A stretch of 31,958 nucleotides of DNA from WLMZ01 sp043747765 (lineage in GTDB: Bacteria > Actinomycetota > Acidimicrobiia > Acidimicrobiales > Ilumatobacteraceae): NCBI GenBank assembly GCA_043747765.1, contig JAYTOM010000035.1, positions 1 to 31,958 of the forward strand. The letters are read 5' to 3'. The notes below the pieces were generated by a model, which saw only the letters and a program-made list of their open reading frames with translations, ran no database searches and had not been told where the DNA came from. Position numbers and translations under genes: made by a program. Every line of letters begins with the position of its first letter. The first letter of the stretch is position 1. Positions 15,160-22,635 of this stretch are shown here, piece by piece.

Positions 15160-16287
15160 ATGACCGATCTCGACAGCCACAGCACCGCTGAGTCTTCCGT
15201 GGGCGCGGACTGGGATTCCCTCGCCCGTTTCCTCCACAGCGAGGCCTTCGCCGAAGCTGCGACCCTGCGCATCGTCGACGTTCGACGCCCTCGTGGCGGG
15301 ATGTCGTGGGAAACGTTCTTCGTCCTCCTCGACATCGGATCACCGCACGATCGCCAACAATGGATCGCCGTCAAGCGCGCCCCTGGCGACGTCGGACCGC
15401 TCGGGCCGTACAACGCTCGCAAGGACGCGATCATCTTCCGATCGCTGCACGGCCACGTACCAGTCCCGAAGTTCGTCGCCCACTGTGACGATCCCGATGT
15501 CTTCGTCAGGCCGTTCACCGCATCGGAACTGATCGAGGGTGAATCGGACGACTTGTATCGCATCGAACGGTGGCCGACCTGGCAGACGCACCGTGACGAA
15601 TTGGGGCAGGCGATCGTCGACGCACTCGCCGCTCTCCATCGTTTTCGTTGGCAGGGCAGCTCGATCCTGGAGACCCTTCGCATCCCGGGCTCGATCCACG
15701 ACGCACTGCGCCCGATGGTCGAGTGGTACTCACAGCCGTATCAGCAGCGTCGTGACGACGTGACGCTCGCCCAGATCTTCTGGCGTGACCTCGGCGTTTG
15801 GCTCCTGGATAACGCCCCTGAGATCCCGGTCGATGAGATGGTCGTGGTTCACGGCGACTTCCGCTTCGGCAACATGCTCTGGCAGGGAACCCGTGTCGCT
15901 GCGATCATCGACTGGGAGCGGGCGATGCTCGGCGACCCGATGTCCAACGTCGGCTTCTTGTCGATGCCGATGGCCAGGCGCCGGCGCCCGGAGCTCATGG
16001 GGATGGCGGTTACCTTCGAGCGGCTCGACGAGCTCTACACCGCTGCCCTCGGGACGCCGATCGATCGGCGTCGGTTCCAGTACTACATGATCTTCTGGCA
16101 GTTCATCGAAGGCAGCCTGATGTCGCGACCGACGAGCGGCCGGCAGGAAGGCGTCGGCCCCGGCGGCACCGACCTGGCGGCGCGCAAGCCGGTGGTCGGA
16201 ACGCTTCCCATCGGCCCCACGCTGCACCTCAATCAGACACTTCGCCTCGTCGAGGCGTTCGAGAACGGTGACCACGATGTTCTATGA
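15160..16287 (+). CDS. APH-fold phosphotransferase family protein
   Basis: A 375-aa aminoglycoside-phosphotransferase/choline-kinase-fold protein. The catalytic loop 'VHGDFRFGN' (230-238) with Asp233, and the metal-binding 'IDWE' (250-253, Asp251), are intact. ATP-site features include 'WIAVKRAP' with Lys72. ATG 15160 has GAGGAG six bases upstream. This subgroup is commonly linked to acyl-CoA dehydrogenases (ACAD10/11-like kinases), where it phosphorylates 4-hydroxyacyl-CoAs; that role is plausible here given P450 hydroxylases and CoA enzymes, but is inference. A DUF6285-like gene overlaps its 3' end, a frequent partner. It is unlikely to be a drug-resistance gene. Confidence 0.88.
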   Translation: MTDLDSHSTAESSVGADWDSLARFLHSEAFAEAATLRIVDVRRPRGGMSWETFFVLLDIGSPHDRQQWIAVKRAPGDVGPLGPYNARKDAIIFRSLHGHVPVPKFVAHCDDPDVFVRPFTASELIEGESDDLYRIERWPTWQTHRDELGQAIVDALAALHRFRWQGSSILETLRIPGSIHDALRPMVEWYSQPYQQRRDDVTLAQIFWRDLGVWLLDNAPEIPVDEMVVVHGDFRFGNMLWQGTRVAAIIDWERAMLGDPMSNVGFLSMPMARRRRPELMGMAVTFERLDELYTAALGTPIDRRRFQYYMIFWQFIEGSLMSRPTSGRQEGVGPGGTDLAARKPVVGTLPIGPTLHLNQTLRLVEAFENGDHDVL

Positions 16288-16708
16288 CGAGCCTGGCAGC
16301 CTGCTCCGTCGAGCCGGTGAACTGCTCAGCCGCACCGAGGCACCGGACGAAGCGTTCCTCGCCCAGCTGCGGCTGATCGGCGTTCAGCTGAAGCGGCTCG
16401 GAGCGATGTGGCCGGATCTCTTCAGCACCCTCGATGCAGAGAATCGCATCCTGCTCGCCGCCCACGCCGACATCGTCGCCTGCGTGCCACAGTCGCTCGC
16501 CGTCCGGATCGTCGCCGACGACGAGCAGCCTGCTGATCCGGTGCTCCTCAACGCCGCACTGCTCAGACAGCTCAACGACATGCTTCCTGTGCTGCACGAG
16601 CACCGTCACGAGGCGTGGGGCGCAGCGGCGCTGCAGCGACTCCGTCGGGCCGTCGCCGACGCCGCTGGCGTACAGGGCGCTCTGACCGACAAGGCCTGGG
16701 CCAGTTGA
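16277..16708 (+). CDS. DUF6285-like small protein
   Basis: A 143-aa predicted helical protein overlapping the upstream phosphotransferase by 11 bases. It starts 'MFYDEPGSLLRRAGELL' and contains 'FLAQLRLIGVQLKR' and 'LLNAALLRQLNDMLPVL'. Proteins of this size and position beside APH-fold kinases are annotated DUF6285; I recognise it by context and general sequence, not by a strong motif. A GTG at 16268 would add three residues. The overlap implies coupled translation and a likely complex with, or modulation of, the kinase. Function unknown. Confidence 0.72.
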   Translation: MFYDEPGSLLRRAGELLSRTEAPDEAFLAQLRLIGVQLKRLGAMWPDLFSTLDAENRILLAAHADIVACVPQSLAVRIVADDEQPADPVLLNAALLRQLNDMLPVLHEHRHEAWGAAALQRLRRAVADAAGVQGALTDKAWAS

Positions 16709-16715
16709 TCCGAAT

Positions 16716-16735
16716 CGCCGTCGCAGTGGACGGCG
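16716..16735. terminator. 7-bp hairpin between convergent genes
   Basis: CGCCGTC (16716-16722) and GACGGCG (16729-16735) pair around a 6-base loop in the 33-base gap between the DUF6285-like and MFS stops. Its position between convergent stops suggests a bidirectional terminator. No T-run is present. Confidence 0.5.
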
Positions 16736-16741
16736 TGGCCA

Positions 16742-17938
16742 TCAAGCCAGATCCTCTGCGACGAGCAGTACGGGGGCGACCCTGCGCTGCACTGCCACAC
16801 GGAGCAGAACCACGCCGAACACGGCGCTGACCGAACCAAAGGCGAAACTGGCGCGGTAACCGAAGGCGGCGGCCGGGATCGCCAGCAGGAAGCCACCCGC
16901 GCCGAGCGAGAGGTTCATGAACGCGGTGTAGGTCCCGACGGCGCTCGCTCGCTCTCGGTCCGTCGCCCGGTTGACGGCCATCGTCATCAGTGCCGGGAAC
17001 TGCACCGCGAACCCGGACGCGAACATCGCTGCCCCGACGTACAACGTCGCTCGCGAGGCGACCGAGGACATCACCAGCAGGCCGCCGGCCATCATCGTCA
17101 TCGCCAGCGTCGCTGCACGCCGCGGGTCCATGTGGTGGACACGGCCACCGAAGGCTCTGATGCCGATCATCACGGCGCTGTAGGTCAGGAAGACGTATTG
17201 CGCCCCGCTCATTCCGAGATCGGTCGCGTACAGCGGCACGTAGGCATCGAACGCGACGAGGCCCATCACGCCGAGGGCAAGTACCGAGCCCGGAAGCAGC
17301 GCGTCGCGGTTCAACAGAGGTGGCCGCTCCCCGCTCGTCTCGTCGATGCGCAGGTTGGGCAACGGAATAGCCAGCAGCCCCGACGCCAGGCTGAGCAGCC
17401 CTGCAACGGCGAACGTCTGGGTGAAACCGATGGCCTGCTGCAGGGATTCCCCCAGCGTCGGGCCGAGTCCAGTGCCGAGGTAGATCGCCACGGAGTAGTA
17501 ACCGATCGCTTGGGAGCGCCGGTCCGGCGGTGCATGGTCGGCGACCATCGTCGCCGCGCCTGTGTAAAAGAGCGCTTCTCCGACGCCGGTGCTCAATCGC
17601 AGGACGACCAGCAGGGCGATCGCCGGAACGACCCCGTAGAGACCGAACGACGCGCCGATCACGAGCGCGCCGGTGATCATGACCGATCGCCTGCCGTAGC
17701 GGTTGCCCAGTCGACCGGCAGCCGGCCGCGTGAGCACGCCGGAGACGGCGAAGACTCCGACGATGACACCAACGGCGAAGTTGCCTGCCCCCAATTTGTC
17801 CTTGATCAGGTGCGGCAGCATCACCGTGACCATGCCGAACGCCAGGTAGTTGCAACTGCCGCACACCACGATGGTCATCATCGTGCGGTCCAGCACCCTG
17901 ACGGGCTCGGTCGTCGCTGAATTGTCAGGCTTTTGCAC
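16742..17938 (-). CDS. MFS transporter
   Basis: A 398-aa integral membrane protein with about 12 hydrophobic segments, a major-facilitator permease (MFS_1-like). Motif A appears as 'GRLGNRYGRRSV' between helices 2 and 3 (about residues 75-86), and 'RLSTGVGEALFYTGAATMVAD' fits helix 4 and its flanks. The central loop around 'RIDETSGERP' joins the two six-helix halves. GTG 17938 is taken as start; an ATG-ATG pair about twenty residues later, at 'MMTIVVCG', is an alternative. It is transcribed alone, divergent from the thioesterase-like gene. It may import the substrate or export toxic intermediates; direction and ligand are unknown. Confidence 0.88.
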   Translation of the reverse strand: MQKPDNSATTEPVRVLDRTMMTIVVCGSCNYLAFGMVTVMLPHLIKDKLGAGNFAVGVIVGVFAVSGVLTRPAAGRLGNRYGRRSVMITGALVIGASFGLYGVVPAIALLVVLRLSTGVGEALFYTGAATMVADHAPPDRRSQAIGYYSVAIYLGTGLGPTLGESLQQAIGFTQTFAVAGLLSLASGLLAIPLPNLRIDETSGERPPLLNRDALLPGSVLALGVMGLVAFDAYVPLYATDLGMSGAQYVFLTYSAVMIGIRAFGGRVHHMDPRRAATLAMTMMAGGLLVMSSVASRATLYVGAAMFASGFAVQFPALMTMAVNRATDRERASAVGTYTAFMNLSLGAGGFLLAIPAAAFGYRASFAFGSVSAVFGVVLLRVAVQRRVAPVLLVAEDLA

Positions 17939-18031
17939 CTCGGGAGTATCCCATACAGCAGGCGGTCAAACCACGGTTCTGTCCACTAGTTCCAAATTGC
18001 GCGCTGATGATAAATATGGGACAGTTCACCG

Positions 18032-18892
18032 ATGATCGTGATCGACCCAGAGAACATGGCCCCACATCCCATCCCGCAGATCTATCTGCAGGTCGGGGCG
18101 GAGATGAAATACGTCGACGAGGACACGGCGGAGGGGACATTGACCATGCGCCCCGGGCTTCGCAACCTCGGTGGCCCATCGGCGGCAGCGATGGCGGTGG
18201 TGTTGCAGGACATCTCGGCGTTGACCATCTCGCGCTTCGCTCCGCTCAACGTGCCGATCTTCATCAACGTCCGGATTCGCCCGGCGGCCGCCGACGTCCG
18301 CACGATCTTCGCCCGCGGCACGACGTTGCGTCGCGGCCGGTCGGTGATGTCGCTCGATTCGATCCTCACCGACGCGGACCGACCCGGCACGGTCATCGGC
18401 TACGCCACTGGCAGCTGGGCGGCGATGGACAGCTACCTTCGCGAGCCACGAGCGACACGGTTCGGACCGGGTACGCCGACCCCCGCGGACCCCCCAGGCG
18501 TCCGCGAGTTCGACAGCCTGCTCGAAGCAGTCGGCGGCCGGTTGCGCGACGACGGGCGCGGCGCAGAACTCGGTGAGGTCAACCTGGGCGCCACCGAACC
18601 GGTCGCCCTGGGCGGAACCGGCACTGGCACACTTCACGCCGGAGCGCTCCAGGTGCTCGCCGAAAGTGCTGCGTCGTCAGTCGCCGCGCAGGCCGTCGGG
18701 GCGGAGCGGCTGATGATCCATGAGCTGTCGACACAGTTCCTGGCTCCGTGTAGGGTCACTCCGATCGCAGCGATCGCCTCGGTCATCGCGACGAGCGACG
18801 GAACGCTCGATTGCCGCGTCGAGCTTCACGAGGACGGCGGCTCCGGCCGGCTCACCGCGCTCAGCTATGCTCGGTTCAAGGTCAGCGATTGA
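18032..18892 (+). CDS. Double-hotdog acyl-CoA thioesterase-like protein
   Basis: A 286-aa protein with two probable hotdog domains. Domain 1 (about 15-140) has 'GGPSAAAMAVVLQDISAL' and 'IFINVRIRPAA'. Domain 2 (about 190-285) has 'LHAGALQVLAESAAS' and a central 'HELSTQFLAPCR', typical of thioesterase/PaaI-like folds. The true start is uncertain: ATG 18032 has no Shine-Dalgarno, and ATG 18056 at 'MAPHPIPQ' is possible. A TAAATAT box at 18011-18017 in the 93-base divergent gap may be its -10. Probable role is acyl-CoA hydrolysis, or binding without catalysis. I could not assign catalytic residues. Confidence 0.68.
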   Translation: MIVIDPENMAPHPIPQIYLQVGAEMKYVDEDTAEGTLTMRPGLRNLGGPSAAAMAVVLQDISALTISRFAPLNVPIFINVRIRPAAADVRTIFARGTTLRRGRSVMSLDSILTDADRPGTVIGYATGSWAAMDSYLREPRATRFGPGTPTPADPPGVREFDSLLEAVGGRLRDDGRGAELGEVNLGATEPVALGGTGTGTLHAGALQVLAESAASSVAAQAVGAERLMIHELSTQFLAPCRVTPIAAIASVIATSDGTLDCRVELHEDGGSGRLTALSYARFKVSD

Positions 18893-18925
18893 GACGAACT
18901 GTGCGAGCGGTCGGTCGACCGGCGG

Positions 18926-19348
18926 CTACCCGACATGGTCGTCGCTTGCCGCCATCAACCGCTTGGCAACGATGGGGAGCATCTTGACGGCCAGCTGCGG
19001 GACATTCTCCAGCAGGTCATCGAACGACCGACCGTCGATGTGCAGCACGACGACGTCGGTCTTCGCCGTGACGGTGGAGTTCCGTACATGACCCGTGAGT
19101 AGCCCCATCTCGCCGGCGAATTCGCCCGCTTCGATATCGGCGACGTGAACGCCATTGCGGGTCACCTCTAGCGTTCCCTCGAGGACGACCACCATTTCAC
19201 GGGCGAGCTCCCCCTCCGACATCAGCTTCTCGCCTTTGGCGATGCTCAGTTGCGTCGAGATCGGGGCCAGATGCGCCAGATCATGACGGTCGAAGTCGGC
19301 GAACAGCGGCACTTGCTTGAGGCCCGCCTTGGCATCGTGGTCAGTCAT
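18926..19348 (-). CDS. Stand-alone cyclic-nucleotide-binding domain protein
   Basis: A 140-aa protein consisting of a single CAP-like cNMP-binding domain. It has 'VPLFADFDRHDLAHLAP' (13-29) and the phosphate-binding cassette 'GEFAGEMGLLTGHVRNSTV' (75-93), with Glu80 and Arg89 at the usual cyclic-nucleotide-contact positions. No helix-turn-helix, kinase or channel segment follows, so it has no output domain of its own. ATG 19348 overlaps the upstream thioesterase stop by 8 bases. It may act as a cAMP-responsive partner for a neighbouring enzyme; that is inference. The 33-base gap to the convergent gene includes a CGGTCGACCG palindrome. Confidence 0.82.
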   Translation of the reverse strand: MTDHDAKAGLKQVPLFADFDRHDLAHLAPISTQLSIAKGEKLMSEGELAREMVVVLEGTLEVTRNGVHVADIEAGEFAGEMGLLTGHVRNSTVTAKTDVVVLHIDGRSFDDLLENVPQLAVKMLPIVAKRLMAASDDHVG

Positions 19349-19913
19349 GATCGCTCCCTGTGCGTCGTTCCATCGCGTCCGAGGCTCGCGTCGGCCAGCA
19401 TATTGCCCCTTCTTCTCCGGCGGCAAAAGTCGCTGCGCTGTTGAGCGTCACGTCTTCGAAACGCTCGATCGCCTCCCACAGATCGGCGGGGACCGAACGC
19501 GATCGACGAGCCCTCGGATCGAAACCGACGTCGGTGATCGTTCCGCGCAGGACCATCCGTAACGACGTTCTCTCCCAGACAGCCAGTTCGACCTCGACGG
19601 TCTTGACTGTCCGCGAAATCGTGCGCACACCGCAACACAGTTCCTCGCCGGCGAAGGCTTCGCTGACATACTCAATCGTCAGGGTGCGGATGATCAGCCA
19701 GAAGTCCGGCCCCAGTCCCGGCCAATCGATCGCTCGCAAGTACGCCGACCGGGCGTTGATCAGCAGCTCGGACGCCGAACCGGCGAACAGATGGCTGGAG
19801 TTGTAGTGACGGTCCTCCAGCGGCAGCGGCCGCACGAACCGGAAGGAAGCGCCGTCGGGCTGTTGTACACAGCTGCTTCGGCTGTTGCAGCTATTCGGCG
19901 CTGAGATCAGCAT
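19341..19913 (-). CDS. Hotdog-fold (4HBT/YbgC-like) thioesterase
   Basis: A 190-aa single-hotdog protein. The segment 'RPLPLEDRHYNSSHLFAGSA' resembles the start of 4-hydroxybenzoyl-CoA/YbgC-type thioesterases, followed by 'LLINARSAYLRAID' and 'TIEYVSEAFAGEELCCG', a typical hotdog strand pattern. The start is uncertain: ATG 19913 overlaps the nitronate-monooxygenase stop by 23 bases and has no good ribosome site; ATG 19946 would add 11 residues. It probably hydrolyses an acyl-CoA in the same pathway as the flanking oxygenase. The usual catalytic Asp/Glu was not assigned confidently. Confidence 0.65.
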   Translation of the reverse strand: MLISAPNSCNSRSSCVQQPDGASFRFVRPLPLEDRHYNSSHLFAGSASELLINARSAYLRAIDWPGLGPDFWLIIRTLTIEYVSEAFAGEELCCGVRTISRTVKTVEVELAVWERTSLRMVLRGTITDVGFDPRARRSRSVPADLWEAIERFEDVTLNSAATFAAGEEGAICWPTRASDAMERRTGSDHD

Positions 19914-21051
19914 GTTGCCGGGCGAATCGTTCGAGGACGTCGGCATAGTCGGTGACGAGATCGAGCATGACCTGGCGCACCGGTTTGACCTGGTCGATGA
20001 GCCCGATCACCTGCCCGACCGGTCCGGTCGTCAGCTCGTACCCGCCGTTGCCTGCTTTGGCGACCCTGGCGGCGCGCTGTTGGGCGGGGCTGGCGATCAG
20101 GTCCTGGAGCGGTGGCGGCAGCGGCTTCGGGGCGTCGGGCCGTTCCCACGCCTCGGGCCACGCGCTGCGCAACATGCGCATCGGTTTTCCGGACCACGAT
20201 CTGGATCGGATCGTGTCACTCGACGACGCTGCCAGCAGCTTCGCCTTGAGTGCCGGAGCCGTCTCGGCCTCCTCGGTGGTCAACCACAGTGAGCCGCACC
20301 ACACCGCCTCGGCGCCGAGAGCGATCGCCGCAGCGATCTGACGTCCTGACCCGATGCCGCCGGCGGCGATCACCGGAACCGCACCGGCGAGCGCGACGAC
20401 CTGCGGGATCAACACCATCGTCGAGATCTCCCCGGTGTGGCCGCCCGCCTCAGTCCCCTGGGCGATGAGGAAGTCGACCCCGGCGTTCAGTTGGCGGGCG
20501 ACGTGTGAGGGGTGCCCGATCAGCGACGCGACCAGCCGGCCGGCGTCGTGCGCCCGGACGACCAGGCTCTGCGGCGGGACGCCGAGACCGCAAGCGATCA
20601 GCCGGACCTGGTGGTGGCCGAAGACGACATCGAACTGCTCCAACGCTCCGCTGCTGTCGTTGCGGGCGATCTGCAGGAATCCGCCTTCGGCGCCGGCGCT
20701 GTCGATGCCGTCCGGCATCGGTGGCACGGCAAACTCGTCGAGCAGCAGCTCGGCAAAACGCAGATGCTTCTGGGGGATGAGCGTACGGATCTCGTCGGCG
20801 TCCAGATGTCCTTGGTCTGCGGTCTCGCTGCCTTGCATCGTCGGAAACAACAGGTCGACGGCATACGGCCGACCGCTGGTATGGGCGTCGATCCAGTCCA
20901 ACTCGACTTCGAGCTGATCGGGACGCAGAAAAGCTGCACCCAACACCCCCATGCCTCCGGCGTTCGTCACCGCGGCAACGACGTCACGGCAATGACTGAA
21001 CGCAAGAATCGGATATTCGATGTCCAGCCGGTCCGACACTCGTGTACGCAT
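19891..21051 (-). CDS. Nitronate monooxygenase-like flavoprotein (NPD family)
   Basis: A 386-aa FMN TIM-barrel protein of the nitronate monooxygenase / 2-nitropropane dioxygenase family. The signature 'EAGGHTG' is at 201-207 with catalytic His205. The FMN phosphate site is 'AAGGIGSGRQIAAAIALGAEAV' (229-250). ATG 21051 has GGAGG four bases upstream, favouring it over an in-frame TTG at 21054. It heads a three-gene unit with a thioesterase and a cNMP-binding protein. In lipid-degrading actinobacteria, NPD-family proteins can also be enoyl-CoA reductases or steroid-ring enzymes, so nitronate oxidation is not certain. A GTCCGAC copy (21031-21037) lies inside its first codons. The 83-base divergent gap to the SDR holds TTGTCGCACCA (21077-21087). 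Confidence 0.82.
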   Translation of the reverse strand: MRTRVSDRLDIEYPILAFSHCRDVVAAVTNAGGMGVLGAAFLRPDQLEVELDWIDAHTSGRPYAVDLLFPTMQGSETADQGHLDADEIRTLIPQKHLRFAELLLDEFAVPPMPDGIDSAGAEGGFLQIARNDSSGALEQFDVVFGHHQVRLIACGLGVPPQSLVVRAHDAGRLVASLIGHPSHVARQLNAGVDFLIAQGTEAGGHTGEISTMVLIPQVVALAGAVPVIAAGGIGSGRQIAAAIALGAEAVWCGSLWLTTEEAETAPALKAKLLAASSSDTIRSRSWSGKPMRMLRSAWPEAWERPDAPKPLPPPLQDLIASPAQQRAARVAKAGNGGYELTTGPVGQVIGLIDQVKPVRQVMLDLVTDYADVLERFARQHADLSAE

Positions 21052-21134
21052 CAATCCTCCGTCGTAAGAGTAGTGCTTGTCGCACCAACAATCAAAGAGT
21101 AGACAATTGCGGGACGGGCATCTACGATCCAGAT

Positions 21135-21926
21135 GTGCTGCTCAACAACAAGGTGATCCTCATTTCCGGCGTCGGTTCGGGAATGGGCCGCGAGATGGCC
21201 CTTGCATTCGCCCGCGAGGGTGCCGACGTCGCGGTGGCGTCCCGGAACACCGACTACCTCGCCACCGTTGCCGCAGAGGTCGCAGAACTGGGGCGACGGG
21301 CGCTGCCCGTCGCGACCGACGTCTCGCAGGCAGACCAGCGCGAGGCGCTCATCGCCGCCGTGCGCGAGACCTTCGGCCATCTCGACGTGCTCGTCAACAA
21401 CGCCGCTCATCCAGGAGACCGCAAAGGGTTCCTGGACGGCGACCTCGTTCGCTGGCGCAAGACGATGGAGATCAATCTCTGGGTCCCACTCGAATTGACC
21501 CGCCTGTGCCTGGCGCTCATGCAAGGACGCGACGCCCGCGTCATCATGATCAACGCCGGCGGCTCGGGTCTACCGGCGCCGAAGGGCCCCGTCGACGAGG
21601 AGAGCGGCCCGGTTCGGTCGACCGCCTACACACTGTCGAAACACGCTCTCGCATCGGCGACGCGATTCCTCGCCGCCGAACTGGCACCGCTCGGCGTACG
21701 CGTCAACGGCATCCACCCCGGCCCAATCGGCGGTGAACATCTCTTCGATGCGATGGATCGCGAGGCGGCGCAGCGCGGCATCAGCACAGATCAGGCGCGT
21801 CGAGAGTGGAGCGAACGGACCACCCTCGGCTACGTCACACCGGCTGCAGAGATCGCCAGGACCGCCGTGTACCTCGCTTCGGACATGGCGAGGCCGATCA
21901 CCGGCCAGTCCATCGGCGTGCAATGA
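21135..21926 (+). CDS. Short-chain dehydrogenase/reductase (SDR) no. 2
   Basis: A 263-aa classical SDR. The nucleotide-binding turn 'SGVGSGMG' (11-18) is identical to that of the SDR at 2341-3114. 'NNAAH' is at 88-92 and the catalytic residues are Ser144, Tyr165 and Lys169 ('AYTLSKHA'). GTG 21135 is chosen because homology to the other SDR begins there; the upstream 31 codons in frame do not look coding. The C-terminus 'GQSIGVQ' is shorter than that of the paralogue. It likely oxidises the alcohol made by the P450 downstream. It opens a plus-strand group SDR, SWEET-like protein, P450, DUF7064-type protein. Confidence 0.88.
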   Translation: MLLNNKVILISGVGSGMGREMALAFAREGADVAVASRNTDYLATVAAEVAELGRRALPVATDVSQADQREALIAAVRETFGHLDVLVNNAAHPGDRKGFLDGDLVRWRKTMEINLWVPLELTRLCLALMQGRDARVIMINAGGSGLPAPKGPVDEESGPVRSTAYTLSKHALASATRFLAAELAPLGVRVNGIHPGPIGGEHLFDAMDREAAQRGISTDQARREWSERTTLGYVTPAAEIARTAVYLASDMARPITGQSIGVQ

Positions 21927-21953
21927 CGCCGTCTGCCGCACGTTGACCAGCCG

Positions 21954-22571
21954 ATGAACGCGCACATCGAAGCCGTGGGCTATGTCGCGACGGCGATGGC
22001 AGCCAGTCAATTCGTCCCACAGGTGATCCGCACGTCACGTTCTCACGACACCGCCGGCGTGTCCTCGGGAATGTTTGCGATTCTCGTCGCCCAGGCGGGT
22101 GCATGGATGGGATACGGCATCCGCCAGCACCTGTTCCCGCCCGTCCTGACAAACGTGATGCTCGGCTACTGCGGGATCGTCATGGTCCGGCTGCTGGTCA
22201 TCAATCGGGCCCCGCACATCCGCAGGGCGATCGCGGCGATCATCGGCGCACTCGTGTTCGAGGTGCTGGCCTACCTGTTCGCCCCCGACGCCGTGCTCGG
22301 GGTCGTCGCCGCCGTCGGGGCGTTCATCCTGCTCTGGCCACAGGTGCTCGTCGTCTTCACACGCACCGACCTGTCCGGACTGTCGTTGGGCAGCTGGCTG
22401 CTGTCGATCGGCAACACAATCTTGTGGATGGCCTACGGCCTCGGTCGGCACTCGATGCTGTTACTGCTGTCAGCCGGCCAAGGCCTCGTGCTCAGCCTGG
22501 TCATCGTCGCCAGGATGATGTTCGTGCAACGTCATGCCCGAACTCTTGCGACCGTCGTACCATCCGACTAA
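21954..22571 (+). CDS. SWEET-like PQ-loop membrane protein
   Basis: A 205-aa integral membrane protein with about seven hydrophobic segments. Two PQ-loop repeats are visible: 'ASQFVPQVIRTSRS' (Pro22-Gln23) and 'LLWPQVLVVFTRTDLSG' (Pro129-Gln130). Each repeat is a three-helix unit, so the layout matches duplicated MtN3/SWEET-type transporters rather than single-unit SemiSWEETs. It starts with ATG 27 bases after the SDR stop. SWEETs move sugars by facilitated diffusion, but here the context suggests another small solute. Its stop overlaps the predicted -10 of P450 no. 1. Confidence 0.75.
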   Translation: MNAHIEAVGYVATAMAASQFVPQVIRTSRSHDTAGVSSGMFAILVAQAGAWMGYGIRQHLFPPVLTNVMLGYCGIVMVRLLVINRAPHIRRAIAAIIGALVFEVLAYLFAPDAVLGVVAAVGAFILLWPQVLVVFTRTDLSGLSLGSWLLSIGNTILWMAYGLGRHSMLLLLSAGQGLVLSLVIVARMMFVQRHARTLATVVPSD

Positions 22572-22579
22572 TGTCTGAC
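22546..22579 (+). promoter_or_regulatory. Promoter with overlapping GTCnGAC motif for P450 no. 1
   Basis: TTGCGA (22546-22551), a 17-base spacer and TAATGT (22569-22574) form a sigma70-like promoter. GTCTGAC (22573-22579) overlaps the last two bases of the -10, a classic repressor position. A second, partial copy (ATCGGACTGA near 22600) lies downstream. The start of the P450 at 22636 has its own GGAGG, so the leader is about 55 bases. The promoter sits in the end of the SWEET-like gene. Confidence 0.55.
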
Positions 22580-22635
22580 CGGAATCACGCAGTCCATACA
22601 TCGGACTGAGACACGTCATCTGTGGAGGTCACCCA

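Noticed and set aside
15160..16287. Antibiotic-resistance aminoglycoside phosphotransferase
   Set aside because: The fold is shared, but the context (CoA enzymes, DUF6285-like partner) points to an acyl-CoA-linked kinase, and no drug-specific motif is seen.
21077..21087. TTGTCGCACCA as a FadR-type operator in the divergent NMO/SDR region
   Set aside because: It matches only the loose TnGTnnnACnA pattern, not the GTCnGAC core seen at the other sites, so it is too weak to list as a site.
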